NCBI GenBank assembly: GCA_021464245.1
Contig: JADCRB010000066.1
Coordinates: forward strand, 2,021,548 to 2,085,547
DNA from: Carallia brachiata
Lineage: Eukaryota > Streptophyta > Magnoliopsida > Malpighiales > Rhizophoraceae
Length of the DNA: 64,000 nt
Direction: 5' to 3'
A program made the position numbers and the translations under genes. The notes beneath the pieces were generated by a model. It did not search any database. It was not told the DNA's origin and saw nothing but the letters and a program-made list of their open reading frames with translations. Position 1 is the first letter of the stretch, and every line of letters starts with the position of its first letter. Shown one piece after another: positions 25,000-48,328 of this stretch.

Positions 25000-25755
25000 T
25001 TATTAAACTCGGCTCAGTGCGATCAGTCGGATCAGTGACCTGGTAACTTGGGCACTGGATCAGATCGGTTCGCGTGAACAGTAATCAGGTCATTTGAATA
25101 ATAAAAAAATTATTTTTTTCACTTTTTACTGTACAAACAGTAAAAATAATATTTTTTAATATTTTTACTGTGCAAACAGTTGTCAAATTGTAAAAAAAAT
25201 TATATATTTTTTTTATTTTTTACTGTGTAAAACTGTGTAAACAGTAAAAATAATATTTTTTTAATGATAAACAATGTTTAAACAGTAAAAATTATAAATT
25301 TTTTTTCATTTTTTACTACTTGAACAATAATATTTGTATAATATTTACACACTAAATTTTTTTATTTTAACTTTTTACTGTGTTAATGATAAAAATAATA
25401 TTTTCATAATACTAAACAGTATTACACAATATTTTTTTTTTACAATTTAATAATTTTTTACTTTTCATAATCTATTTTTCTGTATGAAATAATTTAACAT
25501 TGTTCATATATTAAATAATATGTTACAATTGACCTTAAAAATAGCTTTTAAAGAATTTTTAAATTCAAAATTTTGATTAGTATAAACTACTTTTTAATTT
25601 ATGAAAATGTAGTTTTGTGCTAAATTGTACAAAAAAATTATATATATTATTTGATATATTCATTTTCTTAAGAATTCATGACTCACTGGTTGAACCAATG
25701 ACTCACTGACCCAGTCGCCTGACCAGGTCAGTGTCCGAACTGATTTTAATAACTA
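25000..25755. mobile_element. Non-autonomous DNA transposon (large MITE), about 750 bp
   Basis: The left end (TATTAAACTCGGCTCAGTGC, later GATCAGTGACCTGG) and the reverse complement of the right end (TTATTAAAATCAGTTCGGAC, later ACTGACCTGGTCAG) form imperfect inverted repeats. The AT-rich interior repeats a motif like TTTTTACTGTGTAAACAGTA with variations between about 25110 and 25450. It has no coding capacity. Flanks on both sides are TA-rich, so the target-site duplication is not certain. Confidence 0.6.
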
Positions 25756-27732
25756 TTATATATATTATGGAATGGTTACATGGTCAAAGGTTTTCGACCA
25801 AATGTTTGGTCATACTTCTTTTTTTTTTAATAAATTTTAAATATATCTAATATTATTTTAAATATAATTAATATTATTCTTAAATTTTAATTTAAAAAAT
25901 TTAATTTTTTTTGTTAATAAATATAGTCATAAGTCTGGCCATAATCTCTGACTATAGATCTTTATTGATAATGATTATGCATGTTAAAAAGATTTTAGTG
26001 CATTCTTAAAAGACACTCTATGGTTGGAACTTATATTAGAAATCACAAGTTAGAGTTTACCCGGTAAGAAAAGAGAAATTTTTTAAAAGCATATGAGTTC
26101 ATATAATATTTAATGGCCTCTTAAACGAACAAAATAATAATAATAATAACCTTAATGAAAACAATAATAATGAGCATCTCTCTCTCTCTCTCTTTTTTTG
26201 GATGTACAAAGACGTGAGACTTGAATCTTAATCTTTTTTATTCCAAGCCTTCAATTTAACTACTAAGCTAAGACTTTTTTTTTTTTTTGTTTTGGGAAGG
26301 CTCGTGTCCATATAATGGAGAGTGGTGACAAAAATGGAACCTCCGCTATACCATTGACCACAATAATTACTGACCGCTTTAGCTAAAGCTCCCTGCCACT
26401 AAGCTAAGACTTTCGTCACTTTTACAAAGCAATATGCCTAGCTGGTCAAGATTGAAGAAAAACAATGGAAATATGAACCCATTACAGAGCCTTTGACAAG
26501 GCGAAGGCCCAAAGTCTAATAAACTAGACAGGCAGATTCCAGCTCTTCCAGAATTCCTGGGAGTTAGTTGGAACGTTTATTTTATTCAACCATGAAAGAA
26601 ATGGAACTTTCTTCACAGGTCGATCGGCCCGTATTTTTTCCAATTAACGTGGGACTTGGTGCATGCAGATGAACAAGGCTTTTGGCTCGCAGATTGCTAG
26701 AAATACATTCCTTTATTTATTTTTTTTTCGAAAATGCTAGAATCTCAACCACCGAGTAGCCTGATGATGTGATTCAAACGACTATGTCTCCACACGAAAT
26801 TATTGTGTCATTGCTAAAAATTGCTGGATTTCTTCACGGAATTGCTCCAGCTGCTATATCCAGGCTCGCACCGCTCTCAAAAGTTGAGCAATGTTAACAG
26901 ACATTTTTATTTTATTTTTCGTTCAAATATTCAATGCTAACTATTCATACATTCACAATCTTTCTATTACAAGAAATTTTTAATTTAAATTATTTTTTTA
27001 ATAAGTATAACTTACTCATAATTTTAAATCATGCAATAAGTGGTGTTTACTTGAAATAAAAGAAATTTAAATTTTTATAAGATAAGATTATGAGTGAATT
27101 ATAATAAAAAAATAAAATTAGCAAGAGTCCTTTTTATAATATATATACCTCAGGAGTTTAGTGCGACGTTCATAAATATTCAACAGACAATGACAATTGA
27201 AAATTAAAAGAAATGGAAAAAAAGACAATGTAACTATATTAACTGTTTTTCCATTACATGAATGTCCTTCTACCCTCGCTTGGCGCTTTAATCTCCACTA
27301 TTTGATGAATCATACCAAGATCCTTTTATTTTTGGAAAGAAAAAAAAAAAAGTAAGGCATTTGAGATTTTTATTTGAATTTTTGTCTGATTGATACGTTA
27401 AAATGTAACAAATTTTTATTTTTTTACAACGATATTAATACTTTGTATAACAAGAAAATGAAGTAATAAAATATATTTCTTTTTATTTATTTTACATTTA
27501 ATTAATTTGATTGAATAAAATGAAAATTTTGTTGCACTTCGACAAAAGCTTGGACAAAAATTTTGAACATATTTTTAACAGACACTTTGCTTAAAAAATG
27601 GGATGATAGGAGGAATCACTCTAGGGTGCGTGCAAAAGCGTCATATGCGAGCACAGTGGGGCAGGGCAAAACGTCGGTAGCTAAAAATTGTCGCTCCTCC
27701 TCAGACGACGTCATCGAGGTCTCATTTATGTA

Positions 27733-28190
27733 CCTTTGCAATCATTGTGGCCTCGATGAGGGTGGATAGCAAAATTTCTTAGAGTAAATCAAAATTTTTA
27801 TTAGAGTGTATTTGTTTCTTATAAAATGTTTTATAAGAAAAAATTTTATAAGTTTTTTGACGTTTATTTTACGAAAAATATTTTATATAAGTAAAATTTG
27901 GAGAAAATTTTTAGATTTTCAGGTAAAATAACTTTTCCTTTTGCAGAGCTGAAATTATTTTTAAGAAAAATATGAACTGTACTATAAGTAAGTGATAAAA
28001 GAAAATTATTATTTTCACTATAGATATTTTTTCTTACAAATATTTTATAAATGTAAGTTATTTTACAGCAAACAAACGAAACTTATAAAAATTCAATCTC
28101 CTTGCAATCATTGTGGCCTGGATGAGGCTGGATAGCAAAATTTCTTAGAGTAAATCAAAATTTTTCTTATTTTAAAAAATTCAATCTCCT
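27733..28190. mobile_element. MITE-like insert bounded by about 68-bp direct repeats
   Basis: Nearly identical segments at 27733-27800 and 28100-28166 share GCAATCATTGTGGCCT and GGATAGCAAAATTTCTTAGA. Between them, about 27805-28085 has MITE-like ends: GTATTTGTTTCTTATAAAA on the left, and on the right TTTTACAGCAAACAAACGAA, whose complement contains GTTTGTTTGC. The second copy is itself flanked by AAATTCAATCTCCT on both sides. Confidence 0.5.
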
Positions 28191-28593
28191 AAAAAAAATC
28201 AAACGAAAAGGCCGAATAAATAACAAACCTTAGACTTTATCCACAAACAAGTATAGTGGGATTGGGAGGTGACCAACGAAATAGGAACTATCAACAACTA
28301 CAAGTATCATAATACGTGACTTGGTAGAAGCAGAATTTTAGGAATAGGATCAGAACAAATAACAAATCTTGACTTTATCAAACAAATCTGATAAATTTGA
28401 AGTTAATAAATTGAGTATCACCTACAGGGATTGCCTTGATTTCCTGTAATTTCCTTGTTTTTGTTTTAGGCATTCCCACGAGCCATTGCGCACATCATCT
28501 CCTCGAACAGCTCCATCCGTCAACCTCCCCTGAGATCCAAACTGCACAATGATTCTGCCATATCCGCCATTTCTGAATATTGCCAAGAGGGTA

Positions 28594-28709
28594 AATTTCG
28601 GGTCTAATGAGACCCTAAATTTGATGGGCCAACCGAATTCTTGTTTTTTAATTAAATGACAAGAATTCGGTTTTCCCATTAAATTCAGGGTCCTATAAGA
28701 CCTGAAACT
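28594..28709. repeat. Foldback hairpin with arms of about 50 bp
   Basis: The arms at about 28594-28644 and 28659-28709 are inverted copies. Matching pieces include CCGAATTCTTGT with its complement ACAAGAATTCGG, and GGTCT...GACCCT with its complement. By eye the arms match at roughly 80% around a 14-nt AT loop. It is a small foldback MITE or a hairpin-forming locus. Confidence 0.7.
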
Positions 28710-29587
28710 GTTGTCTGTTGAGTTATTATTTTCTTGGTTTTCTTTGTTGTTTCGTTTATCTGAAGTAATAAAATGAATAAGATTGCTAGTTTTGGTTTTT
28801 GTTTGTTTGTTTTTAATCGTAACTTATTTGCTAAGCTTTTTAATCGGATTTAAAAAGCTAAAAGTTCATATACATATTTGTGAGTCAACCATCACAGAAA
28901 TATGTAGTCTTGCCCCGAAAACTTCAAAAGGAGTTGTATATGCCTAATTTTTTTTCTTTAAGGGCGAGAATTTTCATAATTTCAACATTCAGTTTTTTCA
29001 TAAAGGACATTGATTGTTGTTTTTTTTTTAGTTAATAAAAGGGTGAGGAGGGGTAGTGCTTGAGGATCGTCAGAAAAGATTTATTTAACTTATTTCAAGT
29101 AAGTTGGACTGGTACACACTCAACTTACAAAGAAGCAAATCCCACGAGCTCAACTCAATTCCAAACCATTCATGATCCCAAGAAGTATTGCTTACATTTA
29201 GTCCCCCGAACATTAATTGTTTACATGACCAAGTCTAATTAGCGCTTATCCTCTTGTTCCAACTGAGGACCAAATGATTATCTGATGTGCAGCATTGGCC
29301 CTAGGCAGGATGACCAAATGATTAATGGCTGTGGTGTTACCAAGTGGCAACAAGGTTTATTTTTCTGGTCTGTTATTTTTTGGCATACCAGAATCATGCT
29401 TCTTTCTCTCATGGCGCCTCTGTTTCTGACCATTGATCGGCAAGTGACTGTGCGACGTTCAAGCCACTAGACTAGAGAGGATAACAAGAGTGGGAAATAA
29501 AAGTTTTCTTGGGGCCTCTGTTTACACGTACGTTTATCAAGCAATTGGCAAGATCTTTTTTTTTTTTGGTTGACAAACGAAACTAAA

Positions 29588-29999
29588 GTTATGTTTGGTA
29601 TTAAGGTGAAAAATGTGTTGTGGTGTAATAACTGTATTTTAAATTAAAAATAATTTCTTTAATATTTAGTAATTCTTTCTAAACAGAGTTTTACAAGCGT
29701 GATAACTCTCAGATTTCAAGTATTTTAAACTATGATTTCACAAAAACACCTTACACATACTTTTGAAGAAAGTGATAAAACTTAATGATTAGATCACACA
29801 AATTTTGAATTAAGTAGATAAAATTAACTGTACTAATTTAAAAAATTAGTAAACATTCAAAATTTAAATTTTTTTACAGCTTTTCCATAACTATTACTAA
29901 ACAATTTGTAACTTTAAATACAGTACTTTTAATCACAACATTTTATTTACAACACTTCTATTTACAGTAGTTTATATCACAATATTACCAAACAGACCT
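29588..29999. mobile_element. hAT-type MITE candidate, about 410 bp
   Basis: The left end (TTATGTTTGGTATTAAGGTG) and the reverse complement of the right end (GGTCTGTTTGGTAATATTGT) share the GTTTGGTA core common in plant hAT-like MITEs. The interior is AT-rich and non-coding. Confidence 0.5.
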
Positions 30000-30980
30000 T
30001 AATTCTTGTATTCCATCAACAAAATTACATTTGAGAGTCAGTCCTCAACAAATTCTGCTTCCGCCGAACCTTGACTTTATCAAACACGTACTAGTTTAAC
30101 TAACGAAAAAAATATCTTTTTCAGTTATGATAAAAAGGGGGGACCAATTTTAAAAATAAAATCATGGACGTAATTATGATAAACAAAAGGGACCAATTCT
30201 TAAAATTTTTCCTATCAAAATATGAAAACATAAAACATTTAATCTCGGATAATGTATGTGCAACTAGGAAATTCAATGAATACAACACCGCTATTAAATA
30301 TCAGTCATTTTGTATCTAAAGCACCCATTTTAGATAAAAAAAAAAATAGAAAAAAGAGATGGACTGGTCTTCATACTTGACATGTTTCCGCCAAGCGCGG
30401 CCCTCATGGCTCATGGAAGAGCCACTCACGGCTCTAGAACCTAAAAAGTCGTCCCTTGAACCACCATGAAGCACATGCCATGTTAGCCCATTTTTTAACC
30501 TTTTTTTTTTAATTTTTTTTTAAAATTATGGTTTACTGAAAGCAGAAAGCTCAAAAAAAAAAAAAAATGAAAGATGTCTGTTAACATTGAGGAAGCTTCA
30601 ACTCTCAAGCCAACCCTATTAAGTATGTGGCCATGGCCTCACCTGTACCTAATTTACCAAATATTTATTATGCACTATGTTCCTCTAGTGGTTTAGTTAG
30701 CGTAAATCCAATCAACCAAGTGCCAAAAAAGAAAAAATGAAAAAGAAGAAGAAAAAAGGGGGCTCTCAATGAGTGAAAAAGAATAAGGGCAGAATTCAGC
30801 TATGGCTACCATAGAATACAAATGAATGATAACGGTCAAAGATGTTTCCTCACAATGAGGAGGAAAATGGGGGTAAAGGATCAATTTCTAATCAAGGATT
30901 AAAATTGAGCAGCATTCAATTTTACAGTATAATTTATAACCACTTGCCTTTGGGTAAACAGAATCTTAATGACAACGTAT

Positions 30981-31024
30981 GGTGAAGGTGAAGTATACGC
31001 AAGGTGAAGGTGAAGTATACGCAA
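30981..31024 (+). repeat. Exact 22-bp tandem repeat, two copies
   Basis: The units at 30981-31002 and 31003-31024 are identical; each starts GGTGAAGGTGAAGTATACGC. Confidence 0.9.
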
Positions 31025-31763
31025 TGAACACGCAATGATATAAACCATTGAATTATGAAGATATATTGAATTCAAAAAAAAAAAAAAAGCCCTTAGATAC
31101 CATTTGATGGACCGCATGCCTCTCGCGTGCCCCTTTTTGCTTGTCTGCGTAGTCAAGCTATTAAGTAAAATGGTTCATTAGTTCCCCATCTTTCAGCTAT
31201 ATATGATCATGATAATAAACCAGCAAAGTTAACAACAATTAGCCATCTTTTCCTGTCCTGTCCAGTCCTTCAAATATTTCATTTTGGTTTTAACTCTAAT
31301 TAACCAGATATTGAATAGCATCTTGCAACTCCATTTGAATAGAAGTTGAAATAGCAAGTTATATCAATTGTATATAGCTTATTTTGGTTGACACTACAAG
31401 GACCCCCAATTCATGTCTAAATGGACCACTGAACAATACACATTGAAGAATCAGCAAGAAAAGAGACCATTAACCTTCAATTACCATCTACCTGAGCAAA
31501 ACCACGACTTACATTGGATCGGATGGTTGGAGCAGAACACAAACTATGTCATAAGAACAGTACGGATTGCTTCACGTCACATATCTCCGTGGTTAATCTA
31601 GATCAGAATTTGTCAGGCGGTGACAAGAATTCTTGGAGTCCCAAAGCTAAGCTGATGGAGTGGTTTGCAAGCCAATCTGTTCGTTATTTTCTACTTTGTA
31701 GACATAAATTATCATAACCACCCATTGTGGCTGACGAAGCTCCAAGCATTGTCTCACCAGGAC

Positions 31764-42499
<10,736 letters not shown>

Positions 42500-45400
42500 T
42501 CCACCATAACAAAACTACACTCAACCAAATCAAAAACCCATCACCACCACATAACTACTATTTATCCAAAAGACGAAACAGATAAAAGTGCCAGCCACAG
42601 AGAGAGAGTGTGTGAGGGGGAAGAAATAAGCCTACCCTTATTACCAATGGACTGAACTCTGAAACCTGATGTGGTAAAATGATGCAGCTGTTGAGCAGTT
42701 AGTCGTCGACACTCACTCGCCAGAGTTTACAGGCTTTAGAGCAGTTCGAAGGGATCACGTTTGTTTGTAATAAGAGTTTATCCGATCCAAACAGTTTATT
42801 TAATTTTTATTTTTAATTATTAAATCACTCATTTTTTTTTTATTTAAATATTGTGTTAGCATTTTTTAATAATTAATTATACTTATTCCTTAGCATATAA
42901 TTACATTTGGCGGATATATTTTTAAAATATATATTTATATTTGTTATTATAACTATTAATCAAACATTTTGAGTTAAATAATCTAACTTCCTATGGTTTA
43001 TCTTTTTATGTGTTATTTGTTACATTTCTATTATAAGAGTTTTATAATTTTTAATTTTGACAATCAACCCTTTTAGTTATGATTTTATTAATTTTAAACT
43101 CTATTTTAATCTTAAAAAATTAAATATTATGATTTTTATTTTTTTAATCATCATAATTTTTGGAATTTTTTAAATATTGGTAAAGCTAGACAAATTGAAA
43201 CGATAAAAATAAAAAAAAAATTACAAGATCTAGAAAGTTTCCCCAAAAAAAAGGTAAAAGTGATCGTTTACGTTTCAAAAAAATTGATTCCAATATAAAA
43301 TTTTATAAAATTTTTCACGTTTCAAAAATTTTTAAACTGAATTAATTTCAATTGATGGTCTTAATTGTTAAAATTAAAATTCTGAGAGTATTATAGAGTA
43401 AATTAAAACTACAAGAAAAATAAAAAAAACTAAAGAGGTAAACTGTAAAGAACTTAAGTACATTTAGCTCAAACATTTTAATATATATTTTTAATTGATT
43501 ATCATAATATTGTTTCATAAATTATTTGCTACACATTTATATTCGCCATATTTATCACACCACTTCGTGGTGTCAACGTGCATAAGAAAAAGAAAAAACT
43601 CTTGTTCACTTACAGTTGATAATTTTTGAAAATGATAATTAGTATGTTTCCCCAAAAAACAGTATCATTTTTGAAATATGTACTGCATTATATACATCAT
43701 TTTCTCCAAGATCTACTCCATTTTTTCTAATTATTTGTACAAAAACCAAAAATGTCCATTTCAAAAGAAATTGAATGTCACTTTACAAAAGATATAGTGC
43801 ATTATCTAAAAGAATGCACCGTACCGCACTCCCCGATTATCAAACGTAAAGCCCCCTAATCGTCCTTTTATTATTTTTGGAAAACCATTATGTTATGTTT
43901 AATGTTTTCTAATTTTAATCTTACAAAAAAAAAAAAATTATTTTTAGCAGATAACTTTTTTCTTAGGAAAACGGGCTTTTTATTCATTTTACCTTAAAAA
44001 CTAATTTTTAAGGCTAAACGCTTCGCGAGTATTTTTTTCAATTTTAATAAATATTTGTAATCTTACTAAAAAAATACTGAATATTTAATAAAACAAAAAA
44101 ATATAATTTATAAAAGAGTAAAAATAAAAAACAATATGAGACCCAAGCACAGCAATAGAGTCAAAAAAAATGTGGCGTTGATTTTTTATGTTATTTTTAT
44201 TTAGAAATACATACCTTTTATTGGCGTGCATTATTCCACATTTTGTCATTCTTTTTTTTTTTTTTTCTAAGATATCCTATACGCATACCAAATGGTTTGG
44301 AGGAAAGGATAATTGGAGAAGTTAAGAGAACTCTTGATCTCCATTTTGCTTCTCTCAAAAAAAAAAAAAAAAAGGCCTCCATTTTGCTGGTCCATCCAAG
44401 TTACAAGCTCGGAGCACATTTTGTCATTCTTTGTAATTGTTCAACTTTGTTTCTGGTCATATAAATGATACATGAAACTGTAAAATAGTCAGAAAAATCA
44501 AGAAATACTAATATAAATGGCAAAACGCATATAGATAGCGGAAAATATAAATTGGGGAATTGAATTGCTAGAGACATGAACATTTTTTGGGGTTTTAGGC
44601 TGACTTGAGGTAAAGGTTTCAAAAAAATTGTGGAGTAACACTCGCTTTTTGCTCTTCAAAAAATCACAGCACATGATTGGCAGTTTGATTTCCATCGTGC
44701 TTTAACATATGAATGTCTAGCTTTGATAAAGCAACCTTGGGAAGTCTAATTACAACAAACCGTTGAGAGAGAGAAATTATTAATTGTACGGAATTTATGA
44801 GGAACTTGGTTGTTCAGAGCTCCTCTAATTTTCAACTTTGGGAAGAGTTTTTACCAAGATTCATGATATTTCTTCAAGCAGATATGTGTGGGGTGACTAT
44901 CTCGAGAAGTGGCTAATCTTTTTGTCATACTGTTTTTCTTTTTTCTCCTTTTTCTTCCTACTGCCACCAAAATAAATAAATAAATAAAATTTTGCAGTTC
45001 GGTTAATTCACCTGCAACCTAATTGCATGATTACAACATCCTTTTTCTATCTGTTTGTTAACCAGCTCCTTGTTGGAGCTTTTCCATATATTTGCATTGG
45101 ACTGTGCTCGTCTAGCGAGGACTCACGTAATTACTAGTTAGTGAAACATTAGTTGGATCATTCATATCAGTCCAATTATAGGCTAAACTGATTCACATTG
45201 CCAGGTAGCAGGGATCAATTGAGTTGGTAAGATAGAATTATATCGGGTTGTGACAATATTTGATCATAATTTAAAAAAAGAAATATATCGATGATTCAAT
45301 GTACATGTATGCGGATACACGTACAAATATTCTTTGCCATAAAGTTTTTTTTTTTTTTTAAAATTTCAAATGCATACATAACACTCAACAAAGAACACAA

Positions 45401-45816
45401 GCACTCACTGCTTTGAGCTTTTATTCCTATTTTATTAATTTGTAAAAATATTTTATAAAAAAAAATCAGATTGTTTGAGTTTGTTGAAGATCCATATTTG
45501 AATTGGTGAAGGTGATACTGTTAAATCCCTCATCTTCCGGGGATAACCATGACTTTTGGGGCTAAAAAATTGGATCAAATCCTAAACAGAAAAATTCTTG
45601 TTGGAGCAAGTCTTCAGGGGATGAGGCTGGAAGTCTATCATTTAAGTTATCAAATAAGAAAACCTAGTATTTTAAGCTTATCTCAGAATAATAGGTTTCC
45701 ACAATTAATATTTTCTCTTCTCATTCACAACTGAACCATCCACCACTCTTGTATGTTAACAGTCACAATTCAACCATTTTAGCGCTTCTCTGACTGCCAA
45801 AATCACAGCTCACTCA
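42500..45816. other. Intergenic, upstream of the beta-galactosidase gene
   Basis: About 3.3 kb, strongly AT-rich, with the 5' flank of the beta-galactosidase gene at 42500-42780. No gene or intact mobile element was recognised. Confidence 0.45.
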
Positions 45817-45889
45817 TTGAAAAATCATAGCCTTTTGCATTTTTTGATATTGATTTATGATGGTGAGAAGTGTGTTTTTCTGTTGTTGA

Positions 45890-46420
45890 TGTATCGTTTT
45901 GCTCATATTCCAGGAAGAGTTTCTTCTTTTGATTTTTCACCTCATCGTGCTGTTGTTACTTATGATGCCATTTTAAGAGTAAGAGATGGGTTTATTCCTC
46001 ATCAAAACTACTGGTTTTGCAGTCTACGTAAAAGGGTCTGCAAAAATATTGATACAAAAGAATTTTATGTATCCGGGATTGAAAATTTTCGAAGTTTTGA
46101 TGATGTCCTAAGTGTAAGTCATGTTTTCCCTGGTCAGGTCTCTGTCTGAAATTCCTGAAAGCAATGGCAGATGGTCAGAACATGCAGGCTTGCTACATGT
46201 TGGGAGTTCATTGCTTCTTTAACAAGCGCGACCACGAAGGAGGCCTTGAATTCACTACTTGCTTTTAGCCAAGCACACGAAATTGCCTCACATAATGTAT
46301 GCTTCAGGTATTGCTATGATTACAGTGGAGACAAACTGGAGCCATGGGGTGTAAAGTTTATCAGGAGATTGATTAAAAAGAATGGCCGTAATACGTACGG
46401 TCCCCCTCATTCTCAAGAGA
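45890..46420 (+). pseudogene. Degenerate F-box/Sel1-like (At2g35280-type) protein fragment
   Basis: In one plus frame near 46149-46270, FLKAMADGQNMQACYMLGVH followed by CFFNKRDHEGGLEF resembles the region after the F-box in At2g35280-like proteins, where a CxESGNxEALYRQGxxxYF...GLxxL repeat is found. A second frame (HEIASHNVCFRYCYDYSGDK, then LEPWGVKFI) could be the continuation after a frameshift. No clear F-box, start codon or intact frame is present. The assignment is from memory of the family and is weak; an unrelated open frame by chance remains possible. Confidence 0.35.
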
Positions 46421-46499
46421 GATTAATTCCTACGATTGCTGCTTCTGCGTGCAAATGCATATATAAAGTGTTGCATAAAGCTGGTTTCATTGTGCTGTA

Positions 46500-48328
46500 A
46501 GTAAGACGAGCAACAGGCACTGGAAAATGGACTGCTCCGAAATTGAACATTTATTTGCAAGAGACCCAAATTAGTTGTGTCAATCAAGCGTTCAGTTGAG
46601 ATTGACCTATATAAACTTCATTTTCGTTTGTCATGGAATCAGGGTGATTTCATCGCCTTCATTTCATTTGAACACATTTCAGAATTTCAGTCAAACAAAG
46701 GAGGCTAAAAGTCAAATTAAGATGCTACTGTTCTAGGAAGAAAGACTCCAACCAAATATACCTGCAGAATCTTATGAAGCCCCGTGGGAGACTCCGTAAG
46801 GATAGATAACCTGTATTGCATCCACAGGGCTTCCTAAGAATTGACAACCCCGTATTGCAAGAAAGCGCAAAAGAAGTCAACCAATCTACAACTCTATTAA
46901 CTTTGCGGTATATGTGCTCAACTTGCTTTACCCAATCCCTACCCAAGAGCTCGCGACAGCTAGAAACCAGGTTAAATTGTGGATGAATCGGCGGCACTCC
47001 ATAGAGGATAGCCTGGCATGCCATTTGGGAATCAGTCAAAACACTTTTTATTTGCGCACTTGCAATACAAGTGTTATAGATGTCTTTCTCATATCGAAAG
47101 TTAAGTATGATAAATGAGATGTCGTATTAGTTTTTTAATTTATTCAAGTTATGGATGAACTTATGTCATGATCTTTCACATGTCGTAGTAGTTTTGAACA
47201 GAAATAGTAGATGGTCTAAGGTAATAAAATGTTAATCAAGTTGTCATTTATTGATTAAAAGAGGATCATTTATATTTTCCAGTCAGTTTGATCTCTCTTG
47301 CAAAGTTGCACATTCTGAAATTTTTGTAACATTATCTTGAACTTTTCTCAATTTAGCGCGAAGTTTGAAAAAGTTTACTCCTCTCTATTGGCTATAAGTC
47401 CTATCGGAATATATTCATAGTTAATTCGATTTTGCATACAGTTGCAAAAATGTCTCCTTAGGAATAAGTATATATGTTGCAAAGTAAGAAATAGTGAATG
47501 CTTAGGTGAATGTTTGGGGACATTAAAACTGACCAAATTAGCAATGAGCATATTCACAGCAAAGTAAGTGCAGCACTTGTTAGTTGGTGATAAATTGAGA
47601 GAATGACATTTGTTTTAGTTTGATCATGTCCAGTATAGATCTAGTAAGAGAACAAATTTATGTATTCTACCCTAATTAAATATAAAGTTAAGATTGACGT
47701 GGAAAATCATCATTGAAGGGCACTGGACTCAGCTCAGATGAAAGTACTGAGTTGAGAACGGTCAATCAAGGTCCAATACTTGTAAAATAAAACACGCTAT
47801 ATAAGAACAATGGTCTCCTAATGCTAACATTCTAATGCTTAAGTCAATACTAAAAGTCCAAGGAGAGAGTCTGTGTATCTAGAGAGAATGATGTGTCGAA
47901 TATTTACATAACCTATGCGATCATTTTACAGAAGAATAAGGACTCTCCTATTTATATGATTTACAAAGAGATATTAACGTATCAACCAATAGAATCTGTA
48001 AAAGTATAATGCATGTAAAAATTAAACTATGTAATAGTGGACATAGAGGATTAGATAGTAGGCCAATAAGTCTAATTTATTCCATGTCAGAGACTTACTT
48101 TGTTGTTGTTGTCGCTGATGCTGCAAACTGACTTATTAGTCATTTCCACTGTTCATTACAGCTTAAGGCGATAATTGACAGGCATTGGTTGGATACGACA
48201 AAACAAAGAAAAACAAAAATTAAAAAAAAAACGAGACACTGGAAATGCAACAACTATTGTGCATACAAAAGTCAGGCTGCCCGAGTTTATGAAAATGAAA
48301 CGCTATTCCCGCTGTTGCATACGCGTCT
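46500..48328. other. Intergenic with one LINE relic
   Basis: Apart from the RNase H fragment at 46850-47039 nothing gene-like is seen. 47100-48160 is AT-rich unique-looking sequence. Confidence 0.45.
46850..47039 (-). mobile_element. LINE-type RNase H (RVT_3-like) fragment
   Basis: The minus frame reads TDSQMACQAILYGV, then SSCRELLGRDWVKQVEHIYR and KVNRVVDWLTSFAL. This fits the C-terminal RNase H-like domain of plant LINEs and related host genes: D/E.DS at the start, then RDW.V...H.YRE.NR.AD.LA. Only about 60 residues are recognisable and no reverse transcriptase is attached, so it is a relic. Confidence 0.65.

Larger units (their letters stand above)
24512..31763. other. Intergenic, MITE-rich, no gene seen
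   Basis: About 7 kb of AT-rich DNA with several small mobile elements and repeats, listed separately at 25000-25755, 27733-28190, 28594-28709, 29588-29999 and 30981-31024. There is a (TC)n tract near 26177-26192. Short open frames show no family features. Confidence 0.5.

Noticed and set aside
45549..45734. Small plus-strand frame (MTFGAKKLDQILNR...)
   Set aside because: The start vaguely recalls a retrotransposon gag linker, but it is too short and isolated to support.
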